NCBI RefSeq assembly: GCF_006517815.1
Contig: NZ_CP041198.1
Span: 1,922,001 to 1,986,000 of the forward strand
Length of the DNA: 64,000 bases
Reading direction: 5' to 3'
Source of the DNA: Pseudarthrobacter sp. NIBRBAC000502770
Lineage (GTDB): Bacteria; Actinomycetota; Actinomycetes; Actinomycetales; Micrococcaceae
Shown here: one piece after another, positions 36,201-47,550 of the stretch
How the letters are laid out: each line of letters opens with the position of its first letter
Numbering within the stretch: the first letter of the stretch is position 1
Notes under the pieces: model-generated
What the model saw: the letters and a program-made list of their open reading frames with translations, nothing else
Databases searched by the model: none
What the model was told of the DNA's origin: nothing
Position numbers and translations under genes: made by a program

Positions 36201-37013
36201 CTAGCCCGACTGTGCAGCTGCCGTGCCGGGGCGGCGGACAAGCCTGCCGTCCACGACGTCGTAGCCCAGGTTGTGCAGTTCGGTGCGGTCCGCGCGCGGG
36301 AGGCTGCCGGCGTCGAACCCTTCCAGCAGGTCCGGACGGCGCTCCGCCGTCCGGCGGTACTGTTCGTGGCGGCGCCACTGTGCGATCCGGCCGTGGTTGC
36401 CGCTGAGGAGCACCGGGGGCACTTCGCGCTCCCGCCAGACGGAGGGCTTGGTGTAGACCGGGTATTCCAGCAGCCCGTCGGAGTGTGATTCCTCCACCAG
36501 CGACTCGGGATTTCCCACCACCCCCGGCAGCAGGCGGCCAATGGCCTCCACCATGGCCAGGACCGCCACTTCCCCACCGTTCAGGACGTAGTCGCCGAGG
36601 CTAACGGGCCGGACCGTGAAGTGCTCCTGCGCCCATTCGATGACCCGCTCATCGATGCCCTCATACCGCCCGCACGCAAACGCCAGGTGCTGCTCCTCGG
36701 CCAACTCGTAAGCGAGGGCCTGGGTGAACCGCTCCCCCGCCGGCGAAGGAACAATCAACACGGGCTTGCGGTCCCCATCCGGGTGCCCCTCGGCCACGGC
36801 GGAAAGTGCCTGCGCCCAGGGCTCGGGCTTCATGACCATCCCGGCGCCGCCGCCGTATGGGGTGTCATCGACGGAACGGTGCTTGTCCGTGGTGAAGCTG
36901 CGCAGGTCATGGACATGCAGGTCCAGGATGCCGTCCTGGCGGGCCTTGCCGATCAGCGAGAGTTCAAGCGGGGCGAGGTATTCGGGGAAGATGCTGACGA
37001 CGTCGATCCGCAT
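36201..37013 (-). CDS. trmD: tRNA (guanine-N1)-methyltransferase
   Basis: A 270-residue SPOUT enzyme that methylates G37 of tRNAs to prevent frameshifting. The N-terminus [30 protein letters not shown] (about 50-66) and the trefoil-knot [17 protein letters not shown] (about 135-151) are diagnostic. Its ATG follows the rimM stop directly (TAGATG), so the two are coupled. Confidence 0.96.
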   Translation of the reverse strand: MRIDVVSIFPEYLAPLELSLIGKARQDGILDLHVHDLRSFTTDKHRSVDDTPYGGGAGMVMKPEPWAQALSAVAEGHPDGDRKPVLIVPSPAGERFTQALAYELAEEQHLAFACGRYEGIDERVIEWAQEHFTVRPVSLGDYVLNGGEVAVLAMVEAIGRLLPGVVGNPESLVEESHSDGLLEYPVYTKPSVWREREVPPVLLSGNHGRIAQWRRHEQYRRTAERRPDLLEGFDAGSLPRADRTELHNLGYDVVDGRLVRRPGTAAAQSG

Positions 37014-37559
37014 CTAGGCGTTGCCTTCCGCTTCCGGGGCGGCGGCTTCGTCCGAGTTGATGCCGAAGAGGCCGTCCGGCGGGGTGAGGAGAATGAAGCC
37101 TTCCTCGATGTTCACCTCAGGGACGATCTGTTCCACGAACGGAATGAGGATCTCGTCGCCACCCGGGGTGGTGACCACCAGCAGGTCCTGGACCGGCATG
37201 GTGTTGAGGGCTGTCACCTTGCCCACCACCCGGGACTCGACCCGGGCTTCCAGGCCGACCAGTTCGTGCTCATACCAGCCTTCGTCGTCGTCCTCGTCCA
37301 GCTCTTCGGTTTCGATGAAGAGCTTGGCGCCGCGGAGCGTCTCGGCTTGGTTGCGGTCCGCCACTTCCTCAAAACCGAGCAGCAGGATGTCCTTGTTCCA
37401 GCGCGCGCTGCTCACAGTCAGCGGGCCGGACGCTGAAGGCTCCACCACGAACTCCGTTCCGGGGACAAACCTGTCTTCCGGGGCGTCCGTAAGCACCTGG
37501 ACGGTGACCTCCCCGCGAATGCCGTGCGGCTTGCCAATCCGTGCCACCTGAAGCTGCAT
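37014..37559 (-). CDS. rimM: 16S rRNA processing protein RimM
   Basis: A 181-residue 30S assembly factor that helps mature the 16S rRNA head with protein S19. The N-terminal beta-barrel begins VARIGKPHGIRGEVTVQVLTD (in parts) and the C-terminal PRC-type domain includes GKVTALNTMPVQDLLVV and ILIPFVEQIVPEVN. An acidic linker EELDEDDDEG lies between. It sits between khpA and trmD. Confidence 0.94.
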   Translation of the reverse strand: MQLQVARIGKPHGIRGEVTVQVLTDAPEDRFVPGTEFVVEPSASGPLTVSSARWNKDILLLGFEEVADRNQAETLRGAKLFIETEELDEDDDEGWYEHELVGLEARVESRVVGKVTALNTMPVQDLLVVTTPGGDEILIPFVEQIVPEVNIEEGFILLTPPDGLFGINSDEAAAPEAEGNA

Positions 37560-37604
37560 CTGTTCCTCTGTTCCGGGTTGTGGTGGTGCTGGTAAAGCTT
37601 TGTG

Positions 37605-37651
37605 CTGGGAAAGAACTCCGGCCCCTCCACCTGGTGGTGAAGGGGCCGGAG
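37605..37651 (-). terminator. Hairpin between khpA and rimM
   Basis: CTCCGGCCCCT at 37616-37626 pairs with AGGGGCCGGAG at 37641-37651; inner bases extend the stem. On the minus strand it is followed by TTCTTTCCC, a weak U-tract, and it may only partly terminate the rpsP-khpA transcript. Confidence 0.55.
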
Positions 37652-37673
37652 CAAACTGGATAGTGCCGAGCGC

Positions 37674-37916
37674 TCAGCGGCGGCGGTCGGTGTCGACGAC
37701 GTCGACCCTTACCGGTTCGCCGCCGGCCAGTGCTGCCACCACGGTGCGCAGTGCGCGTGCCGTGCGGCCCTGGCGGCCGATCACCCGTCCGAGGTCGTCC
37801 TGGTGAACGCGCACCTCGAGGGTGTCCCCGCGGCGGTTGCTCTTTGAACTGACCTTGACGTCGTCCGGGGAATCAACGATCCCGCGGACCAGGTGCTCCA
37901 GCGCTTCTGCCAGCAA
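37674..37916 (-). CDS. khpA: KH-domain RNA-binding protein KhpA
   Basis: An 80-residue single KH-domain protein (UPF0109) found between rpsP and rimM in many Gram-positives. The KH motif reads RVIGRQGRTARALRTVV (about 44-60), with the GxxG loop GRQG. It binds RNA, often with the KhpB partner. The start is TTG at 37916, one base past the rpsP stop codon, so translation is probably coupled to rpsP. Confidence 0.9.
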   Translation of the reverse strand: MLAEALEHLVRGIVDSPDDVKVSSKSNRRGDTLEVRVHQDDLGRVIGRQGRTARALRTVVAALAGGEPVRVDVVDTDRRR

Positions 37917-37917
37917 T

Positions 37918-38340
37918 CTACTCAGCCTCGGTGGTCTCAGCTTCGGCGTCGGCCGGGGCCTCGGCAGCGTCAGACTTGGAGGCCTTCTTGGTGATGGCTT
38001 CCGGGATGATGACCGAGCCCTTCTCCGGAGCAACGAAAGCTTCCTTCGCGACCTTGGTCTTGAGGGTGCCTTCCTGGCCCGGCAGGCCCTTGAACTTCTG
38101 CCAGTCACCGGTGATCTTCAGGATCGCGGCAACCTGCTCGGACGGCTGGGCGCCGACGGACAGCCAGTACTGGGCACGCTCGGAGTTAACCTCGATGAAC
38201 GAGGGCTCTTCGGTGGGGTGGTACTTGCCGATCTCCTCGATGGCGCGGCCATCACGCTTGGTGCGTGAGTCCGCAACGACGATGCGGTAGTACGGGGCGC
38301 GCATCTTGCCGAAGCGCTTAAGGCGAATCTTTACGGCCAC
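37918..38340 (-). CDS. rpsP: 30S ribosomal protein S16
   Basis: A 140-residue S16 with a normal N-terminal core ([24 protein letters not shown] in parts, residues 3-26; [13 protein letters not shown] at about 52-64). An actinobacterial Ala/Glu-rich tail follows (from about 115). The start is a GTG at 38340 preceded by GGAGTGA. It heads the rpsP-khpA-rimM-trmD group. Confidence 0.95.
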   Translation of the reverse strand: MAVKIRLKRFGKMRAPYYRIVVADSRTKRDGRAIEEIGKYHPTEEPSFIEVNSERAQYWLSVGAQPSEQVAAILKITGDWQKFKGLPGQEGTLKTKVAKEAFVAPEKGSVIIPEAITKKASKSDAAEAPADAEAETTEAE

Positions 38341-38558
38341 TTTTGTGGTCACTCCTGTTTCAGAAAAAGGGGTGAACCCGGCTTTCTGCACCCGTGGGGC
38401 GGGCCGTACTTGCGGGCTCGAAGGACAGGATCCGGACGCGGAGAGAGGGGCCACGCAGATCGAGTACCTGTTTATTGTGCCAGATGAACGCCGTTATTTC
38501 GACTTGGCGTAGCCGCCGGTGACGCTGCGGGAAGGTTTTCCGGGCGCGGCCGGGAGGG

Positions 38559-39005
38559 TCAGGCGGACCAGACGTAGAGTCCAGTCCGCTCGGAATCATT
38601 GATTCCGGCAGCAAGCGCCGCGAGCTGCTGCACATACGTCCGCGCCTGGGCGGCCCCGAACGGCATGTCCTCCTGGGCGGCCCACTGTTCGGCGACGTCG
38701 TCCAGGACGTTGCCCTCGCCTTCGGTTTCGTAAGTAAGAAGGTCCGCCAGGGCGCGGACCATGGCCGGCGGAACGGCGAGGAGGGAGTCGCTGGCGACAT
38801 CCACCATCGTCAGCTCGTAGTCGGCTCCGCCGGCATGGACGGCCGTCCCGGCAAGATCGCCAAGCTGTTCCAGTTCAAAATCGCTGATTCCCTCAATCCG
38901 CACCGCAGCAGTGTCCCCCGCGGAGGCGCTGCGGCCTTCATCAAGGAGGCCGGCATGTTTCAGCGCGGCGTCATGGGTGGCGACAAAGATCTCGGTGAAG
39001 CCCAT
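38559..39005 (-). CDS. Hypothetical protein, unrecognised
   Basis: A 148-residue acidic protein. It has no cysteines, no signal peptide and no membrane segment. Helical stretches (ALKHAGLLDEG, SDFELEQLGDLAG, AQARTYVQQLAALAAGI) suggest a small globular alpha/beta fold; the N-terminus MGFTEIFVATHDAALKHA has beta-then-helix character. The codon composition resembles its neighbours, so it is likely real. I cannot name a family. It stands alone between the VOC gene and rpsP. Confidence 0.7.
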   Translation of the reverse strand: MGFTEIFVATHDAALKHAGLLDEGRSASAGDTAAVRIEGISDFELEQLGDLAGTAVHAGGADYELTMVDVASDSLLAVPPAMVRALADLLTYETEGEGNVLDDVAEQWAAQEDMPFGAAQARTYVQQLAALAAGINDSERTGLYVWSA

Positions 39006-39147
39006 GGCTCGTGTCCTTCTTCCGTTGGCGGAACTGCGCGCCGGACACTTCCTGCCGCCCGGCCGTACGGAATCAGCCTAGTAGCTGCGGGGCCGCCCCC
39101 GCACGCCGGACCAGCCTCCCGCGGAGTGGCGCAGGAGGCCGCAGCGG

Positions 39148-40023
39148 TCAGCGGACGGCGACGCGGATACGGTTGCGCCACGGATCCTCGAACCGAAGCT
39201 CCGAGCCGGTGTGGTGGGCCGGCACCCCGGCAACCTTGAGGCGGTCGGTCAGCGCTCCGACGTCGTCCCCGGACGGAACCTCGATGAGCACCTCGCCAAG
39301 CCCAAGGGTGTCCTTGCGCGGACCGGCGCCGCGGCTGTTCCAGACGTTCATGGCCATGTGGTGGTGGTAGCGGCCTGCGGAAACGAACAGTGCCTGCCCG
39401 TGCCAGCCTGCGGTCTTTTCGAACCCCAGAGTGCCCACGTAGAAATCCCGGGCGGTCTGCACATCGCCAACCTGGAGGTGGACGTGTCCCACGCCGGCGG
39501 CCGTTTGCCGCTGTCCCTCCAGGGACTCTTCGGTGAGGTACTGCTCGAGGTAGCGCTGCGGCGGGAGCGCCAGGCTGTCCATCACCACGTCCGTCCCGTT
39601 CCAGGACCAGTTGCTGCGGGGACGGTCCCAGTACAGTTCGATGCCGTTGCCCTCGGGGTCGGTGAAGTAGAAGGCTTCGCTGACCAGGTGGTCGGCGCTG
39701 CCGGTGAAGGCCCGCGGCTCGTACTGTGCGGCAGTGGCGACGGTGGCGGCGAGGGAAGCCTGGTCCTCGAAAAGGAGCGCGGTATGGAACAGGCCCGCCT
39801 CTCCCCTGCCGGGAAGGTGCAGTCCGGGAGCCGGCGCAAGGTGGACCAACGGCCGGCCCAGGCGGCCAAGGTAGAGCCCGCCGTCCTGTTCGGCGACCAC
39901 CTCAAGGCCGAGTGCGCGCTGGTAGTAGTCGGTCATGACCTTCATGTCGCCCACCTTGAGCATCACGGTGCCCATGGCGAGGTCGGCAGGAAGAAGATCC
40001 TGGCTGCTGGCTGATCCGGTCAT
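39148..40023 (-). CDS. VOC family protein (CatE/glyoxalase-like, two domains)
   Basis: A 291-residue protein with two vicinal-oxygen-chelate domains (about 15-135 and 170-290). The first contains GTVMLKVGDMKVMTDYYQ and a second block DPEGNGIELYWDRP; the second begins GVGHVHLQVGDVQTARDFY. Histidines and glutamates in the expected metal positions are present (GHVHLQVG, GYHHHMAMN-type region, RFEDPWRNRI at the end). It resembles CatE-like extradiol dioxygenases and other metal-dependent enzymes; the substrate is unknown. Confidence 0.85.
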   Translation of the reverse strand: MTGSASSQDLLPADLAMGTVMLKVGDMKVMTDYYQRALGLEVVAEQDGGLYLGRLGRPLVHLAPAPGLHLPGRGEAGLFHTALLFEDQASLAATVATAAQYEPRAFTGSADHLVSEAFYFTDPEGNGIELYWDRPRSNWSWNGTDVVMDSLALPPQRYLEQYLTEESLEGQRQTAAGVGHVHLQVGDVQTARDFYVGTLGFEKTAGWHGQALFVSAGRYHHHMAMNVWNSRGAGPRKDTLGLGEVLIEVPSGDDVGALTDRLKVAGVPAHHTGSELRFEDPWRNRIRVAVR

Positions 40024-40125
40024 TGAAGGCTCCTAGCATTGGCGGCCGTCCCATTGGCGGCCTCTCACACATTAAAATTACTTGAAGCTTCAATTTATTC
40101 CAAGTCCTCCGTGAGCCGTTTTTCG

Positions 40126-41208
40126 TCAGCGAATAATCCGCCCGCCCAGCACCACGTGCTCCAGGGCCGTAATGGTCTCCGGTGCCGCCCGCGGGTCTTC
40201 CCGGCATACAACGACGTCGGCGCGGGCACCCTCCTCCATCCCGTCCGCTCCCAGCCACGCACGGGCTGCCCAGCAGGCGGCGTCCAGGGCCGCCTCCATG
40301 GGCAGGCCGGCGCCGTGCAGGGCGAGGATTTCGTCCGTGATCCTGCCGTGCCGTATCACGCTGCCGGCATCGGTACCGGCAAAGATGCGTACACCCGCGG
40401 CATGGGCTTGCGCCACCCGCTCCATCCTGCCTTCCCAGAGGACGCGCATGTGGGCGGCATAACGCGGGAACTTGGGCTCCGCCTGCGCAGCAATGTCGGG
40501 GAAGGTGGCGATATTGATGAGCGTGGGCACGATCGGTACGCCCTGCTCCACGAACCGGGGCACGTGGCGGGGAAGGAGCCCGGTAGCGTGCTCGACGCAG
40601 TCGATGCCCGCGTCCAGCACCTGGTCCAGGGTGTCTTCAGCGAAGCAGTGCGCTGTTACCCGGGCACCTTCGTCGTGTGCCGCCTGGACGGCATCGCGTA
40701 CGACGGCGGCAGGAAAGGACGGCGACAGGTCGCCGGCGCTCCGGTCAATCCAGTCCCCCACGAGCTTGACCCAGCCGTCGCCGTCGCGCGCCTGCTTCCG
40801 GACGGCCTCCACGAGGCCCTCGGGTTCCACTTCCTCGGCGAAGCCCCGCAGGTAGCGGCGCGTCCGGGCAATATGGCGCCCGGCCCGGATCAGCACCGGG
40901 AAGTCCACTCCGCCCTGCATCCAGCGGGTATCTGCCGGCGAGCCCGCGTCCCGGACCAGCAGGGTTCCCGCGCTAAGGTCCGCCTCCGCCTGGTCCCTGG
41001 CCGCCGCGGGCTCGACCGGACCAGTGGCCCCAAGCCCAATGTGGCAGTGGGCGTCCACGAAGCCCGGCAGCACCCAGCCATCCAAAACCCGGTCCGGAGC
41101 AGCCGCCGGCCGGCTGAACGTAAGCCTGCCGTCCACGGACCAGAGCCCGTGCCGCACCGTGTCCGGTGCGGTCAGGACGGGGCCGGGGAAGTTGATGATG
41201 CCTGCCAT
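40126..41208 (-). CDS. Amidohydrolase family metal-dependent hydrolase
   Basis: A 360-residue TIM-barrel amidohydrolase. The metal-binding motif is GFVDAHCHIGLG (about 49-60). VTAHCFAEDTLDQ and CVEHATG carry further ligand histidines, and FAGTDAGSVIRHG holds the final aspartate. The architecture suits imidazolonepropionase- or prolidase-type cyclic amide hydrolysis, but the substrate is not evident. The ATG at 41208 follows GGAG. A long antisense-type extension of this frame into thiC is not coding. It is divergent from thiC. Confidence 0.88.
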   Translation of the reverse strand: MAGIINFPGPVLTAPDTVRHGLWSVDGRLTFSRPAAAPDRVLDGWVLPGFVDAHCHIGLGATGPVEPAAARDQAEADLSAGTLLVRDAGSPADTRWMQGGVDFPVLIRAGRHIARTRRYLRGFAEEVEPEGLVEAVRKQARDGDGWVKLVGDWIDRSAGDLSPSFPAAVVRDAVQAAHDEGARVTAHCFAEDTLDQVLDAGIDCVEHATGLLPRHVPRFVEQGVPIVPTLINIATFPDIAAQAEPKFPRYAAHMRVLWEGRMERVAQAHAAGVRIFAGTDAGSVIRHGRITDEILALHGAGLPMEAALDAACWAARAWLGADGMEEGARADVVVCREDPRAAPETITALEHVVLGGRIIR

Positions 41209-41238
41209 GGGGCTCCTTTCGATGCCCGGCCAGGCTAG

Positions 41239-43946
<2,708 letters not shown>

Positions 43947-43982
43947 GTCCCAACCCTATTCCACGCTGCCGACATCCCCACG

Positions 43983-44031
43983 AAAAAGCGCCAGGTGTCG
44001 TCTTGAGCGGTCAAAACGGCACCTGGCGCTT
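43983..44031 (-). terminator. Terminator after ffh
   Basis: AAGCGCCAGGTG and CACCTGGCGCTT form a perfect 12-base-pair stem with a long loop. On the minus strand it is followed by a T-run, TTTTTCG. It starts 18 bases past the ffh stop. Confidence 0.75.
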
Positions 44032-44048
44032 CCTGATGCTGGAAACTC

Positions 44049-45632
44049 CTACTTGCCCAGGAACTTGTCGAAGCCCTTGGGGAGGTTCAGCGAGGACGGG
44101 TCGAAGTCGCCGCCCTGCTGGCCGAACGCAGCGCCGGTGGGGAGCGCCTTGGCGGCGTTGGCACGGCGGGCTTCCGCGTCCTTGCGCTCCTGTGCGGCCT
44201 TGGCGGGGTTGCCGGATTTTGCCTTCTTCTTGGGTGCGTTCTTTGCGTTCTTCCGCGCGCCGCCCCCGGCTCCGGGAAGGCCGGGCATCCCTGGCATCCC
44301 CGGCATGCCGCCCTGGGCCATCTTCTTCATCATCTTTTGGGCCTGGGCGAAGCGCTCCAGCAGGCCGTTGACCTCCGACACATGTACGCCGGAACCACGG
44401 GCAATACGGGCCCTACGCGAGCCGTTGATGATCTTGGGCGCAAGCCGCTCGTGCGGGGTCATGGACCGGACGATCGCTTCGACGCGGTCGATTTCCCGCT
44501 CGTCGAACTGCTCCAGCTGCTGCCGGATGTTCTGGGCGCCCGGCATCATCATGAGCATCTTCTTCATGGAGCCCATGTTGCGGATCTGCTGCATCTGGGC
44601 CAGGAAGTCCTCGAGGGTGAAGTCTTCCTGGTCGGCGAACTTCTTCGCCATCCGGGCAGCTTCGTCCTTGTCCCACGCTTTTTCGGCCTGTTCGATGAGC
44701 GTGAGGATGTCGCCCATGTCCAGGATGCGCGAGGCCATCCGGTCCGGGTGGAAGAGCTCGAAGTCGTCCAGGCCTTCACCGGTGGAGGCGAACATGACCG
44801 GCTTGCCGGTGACCGACGCAACGGACAGCGCGGCACCACCCCGGGCATCGCCGTCGAGCTTGGACAGCACGATGCCCGTGAAGTTCACGCCTTCATCGAA
44901 CGCGAGCGCCGTGTTGACGGCGTCCTGGCCAATCATCGAGTCGATCACGAACAACACTTCGTTCGGGACAATGGCGCGGCGGATCTGGCGGGCCTGCTCC
45001 ATCATCCCGGCGTCCACGCCAAGGCGGCCGGCGGTGTCAACGATCACGACGTCGTGCAGCTTCTGGCGTGCTTCCTCCACGCCGGCGCGGGCGACGGCGA
45101 CCGGATCACCGGCGGGCTGGTCCAGTTCCGTGGAGGTGGCTCCGGGGTGCGGGGCGAAGACCGGCACGTTGGCGCGCTGGCCTACCACCTGGAGCTGGGT
45201 GACGGCGTTGGGGCGCTGGAGGTCGCAGGCCACCAGCATGGGGCTGTGGCCCTGGGCCTTCAGCCATTTGGACAGCTTGCCGGCCAGGGTGGTCTTGCCC
45301 GCGCCCTGGAGGCCGGCGAGCATGATGACGGTGGGGCCGTTCTTTGCCAGCCGGATGCGCCGGGTTTCACCGCCGAGGATCTCCACGAGTTCCTCGTTGA
45401 CGATCTTGACGATCTGCTGGCTGGGGTTCAGCGCGCCTGAGACTTCGGCGCCCAGTGCGCGTTCGCGGACGCGCCCGGTGAACTCGCGGACCACCGGAAC
45501 GGCGACGTCAGCGTCCAGAAGGGCACGGCGGATCTCCCGGACGGTGGCATCAACATCGGCCTCCGTAAGGCGGCCCTTGCCGCGGAGATTCTTGAAGGTT
45601 GCTGTCAACCGGTCAGAGAGTGAATTGAACAC
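44049..45632 (-). CDS. ffh: Signal recognition particle protein Ffh (SRP54)
   Basis: A 527-residue GTPase that binds signal sequences and SRP RNA and pairs with FtsY. The NG domain has GLQGAGKTTLAGKLS (about 106-120), DLQRPNA, VIVDTAGRLG (about 188-197) and TKLD-type sequence (LSKLDGDARGG). The M domain (about 300-430) is methionine-rich and is followed by a Gly/Met stretch and a basic, alanine-rich tail. Its start is 84 bases from the divergent G6PDH gene. Confidence 0.95.
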   Translation of the reverse strand: MFNSLSDRLTATFKNLRGKGRLTEADVDATVREIRRALLDADVAVPVVREFTGRVRERALGAEVSGALNPSQQIVKIVNEELVEILGGETRRIRLAKNGPTVIMLAGLQGAGKTTLAGKLSKWLKAQGHSPMLVACDLQRPNAVTQLQVVGQRANVPVFAPHPGATSTELDQPAGDPVAVARAGVEEARQKLHDVVIVDTAGRLGVDAGMMEQARQIRRAIVPNEVLFVIDSMIGQDAVNTALAFDEGVNFTGIVLSKLDGDARGGAALSVASVTGKPVMFASTGEGLDDFELFHPDRMASRILDMGDILTLIEQAEKAWDKDEAARMAKKFADQEDFTLEDFLAQMQQIRNMGSMKKMLMMMPGAQNIRQQLEQFDEREIDRVEAIVRSMTPHERLAPKIINGSRRARIARGSGVHVSEVNGLLERFAQAQKMMKKMAQGGMPGMPGMPGLPGAGGGARKNAKNAPKKKAKSGNPAKAAQERKDAEARRANAAKALPTGAAFGQQGGDFDPSSLNLPKGFDKFLGK

Positions 45633-45716
45633 GCGCCGTGAACTTCTTTCAGGAGATGATCGGGACTCGACTACCTAGGGTATCAAGTCAGGCACGGTAG
45701 ATGGCATGCTGGCCAA

Positions 45717-47117
45717 ATGACGAGCCAAACGACTGTGAAGACCTTGCTCATCCTCGGCGCCTCGGGCGACCTCACCGGCAGGCTCCTCCTCCCGGGCCTG
45801 GCCCGCCTTGTTGCGGCCGGCCGTGCGGAAGGCTTGGCCCTGGTGGGCGCCGGCTCGGATCCGTGGACGCCGGAACAGTGGCGCGGGCGGGTGGAGTCGT
45901 CCTTCGCCGCTGCTGCCGGCGCGGCAGGTGATGCCGGGAAGGACGCCCTGGAGTCGATGCGGAAGGAAACGGCCTACCACCAGGTGGACGTGACGGAGAA
46001 GGGCGCCCTCGCAGCCCTGCTCGCCGGGCTGCAAGGGCCGGTGGCGGTCTACTTTGCCCTTCCGCCGCGTATCAGTCAGCTGGCCTGCGAGACACTCCAG
46101 CCGGAAGAGGTTCCGGAAGGCACCCGGCTGGTCATGGAGAAGCCGTTCGGTTCCAGTGAGGAGTCGGCCCGCTCGCTGAACCGGACCCTTGGCCGCCTGG
46201 TACCGGAGGACCACATCCACCGGGTGGACCATTTCCTGGGCAAGGCCACGGTCCTGAACATCCTGGGCCTGCGGTTCGCCAACAACTTCCTGGAACCCGT
46301 GTGGAACCGGCAGCATGTGGAAAAGGTGGAGATCTTCTTTGACGAAGACCTGGCGCTGGAAGGCCGTGCGCGCTACTACGACGGTGCCGGCGCCCTCCGC
46401 GACATGATCCAGAGCCACCTCCTGCAGGTCATGGCCATCATGGCGATCGAGCCTCCGGCCACCATCGGCGAGCGCGATCTTCGCGATGCGGTCTCCGCCG
46501 TCCTCCGCGCCGGCAGCGTCAAGGATCCCGTCACTGATTCCCGGCGGGCCCGATACACGGCGGGTTCGGTGGCGGGAAAGCAGGTGCCCGATTACGCCGC
46601 GGAGGAGGGAGTGGATGCGGCGCGCGGAACTGAGACACTGGCCGAGATCGAGGTGGGAATCGACAACTGGCGCTGGCGGGGCGTCCCCTTCATCCTGCGC
46701 TCCGGCAAGGCCCTCGGGGACAAGCGCAAGGAAGCGGTGGTTACGTTCCTCCCGGTGCCCCACCTCCCGAAGGGGTTTACCGGCGTGGACTCCCCCAACC
46801 AGCTGCGGATCGGCTTTGGTCCGGACACGCTGGAGTTCGACGTCGACGTCAACGGACCCGGGAACATCTTCAGCCTGGGCCGGGTCACCCTGGAAGCGGA
46901 ACTGAGCGCCTCGGATCTCCTGCCCTACGGTGAAGTGCTGGAGGGTGTCCTGGCCGGCGACCCGCTGCTGTCCGTCCGGAGCGACACGGCAGAGGACTGC
47001 TGGCGGATTGTTGAGCCGGTGCTTAGGGCGTGGGAACAGAGCAGCGTCCCGTTGGAGGAGTACGACGCCGGCTCGGCCGGCCCGGCGTCCTGGCCCACCA
47101 ACCGGCAGAAGGACTGA
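45717..47117 (+). CDS. zwf: Glucose-6-phosphate dehydrogenase-like protein
   Basis: A 466-residue G6PDH family protein with cofactor motif GASGDLT (14-20) and the substrate-binding RVDHFLGK (about 163-170). It converts glucose-6-phosphate to 6-phosphogluconolactone with NADP reduction. It is somewhat shorter than typical Zwf (about 490-510). It stands alone, without opcA, tkt or tal, so it may be a second copy beside a canonical operon elsewhere. It is divergent from ffh. Confidence 0.85.
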   Translation: MTSQTTVKTLLILGASGDLTGRLLLPGLARLVAAGRAEGLALVGAGSDPWTPEQWRGRVESSFAAAAGAAGDAGKDALESMRKETAYHQVDVTEKGALAALLAGLQGPVAVYFALPPRISQLACETLQPEEVPEGTRLVMEKPFGSSEESARSLNRTLGRLVPEDHIHRVDHFLGKATVLNILGLRFANNFLEPVWNRQHVEKVEIFFDEDLALEGRARYYDGAGALRDMIQSHLLQVMAIMAIEPPATIGERDLRDAVSAVLRAGSVKDPVTDSRRARYTAGSVAGKQVPDYAAEEGVDAARGTETLAEIEVGIDNWRWRGVPFILRSGKALGDKRKEAVVTFLPVPHLPKGFTGVDSPNQLRIGFGPDTLEFDVDVNGPGNIFSLGRVTLEAELSASDLLPYGEVLEGVLAGDPLLSVRSDTAEDCWRIVEPVLRAWEQSSVPLEEYDAGSAGPASWPTNRQKD

Positions 47118-47130
47118 GCCCCGACGACAG

Positions 47131-47170
47131 GCAGGACGGGCGGGAACTTTTCGGTTCCCGCCCGTCCTGC
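47131..47170. terminator. Bidirectional terminator between G6PDH and glnK genes
   Basis: GCAGGACGGGCGGGAAC pairs with GTTCCCGCCCGTCCTGC around TTTTCG, a near-perfect 17-base-pair stem. It separates the convergent G6PDH and glnK genes. There is little U-tract on either side. Confidence 0.7.
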
Positions 47171-47211
47171 ATCAGTCTTCAGTTGTCCCCGGAGGGGCCG
47201 TGGTGTGCGCC

Positions 47212-47550
47212 TTAGATGGCAGCCACTCCGCGTTCCCCGGTCCGGACCCGCACCGCTTCATGCACGTCCATGGTCCAGACCTTGCCGTCCCCGGCCCGGC
47301 CGGTGTTCGAACTGGCAATGATCACGTCCAGGATGTCATCGGCCTGCTCGTCCGTGGCCAGGACTTCCACCCGGATCTTGGGCAGGAGGTCCACGTTGTA
47401 TTCCGCTCCGCGGTAGACCTCGGTGTAGCCGCGCTGCCGGCCGTAGCCGCTGGCTGCGCTGACGGTCAGGCCCTGGACCCCATAGGCTTCCAGCCCTTCC
47501 CGGATTGCATCGAGCTTTTCCGGCCTGACGATTGCAGTGATCAGTTTCAT
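47212..47550 (-). CDS. glnK: Nitrogen regulatory protein P-II (GlnK)
   Basis: A 112-residue P-II protein that reports nitrogen and energy status and gates AmtB. The T-loop RGYTEVYRGAEYNVDLLPK contains Y51 (adenylylated or uridylylated site in the family), and the C-terminal TGRAGDGKVW contributes to the nucleotide site. It overlaps the amtB stop by four bases (ATGA). The operon order amtB-glnK is conserved in many bacteria. Confidence 0.95.
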   Translation of the reverse strand: MKLITAIVRPEKLDAIREGLEAYGVQGLTVSAASGYGRQRGYTEVYRGAEYNVDLLPKIRVEVLATDEQADDILDVIIASSNTGRAGDGKVWTMDVHEAVRVRTGERGVAAI

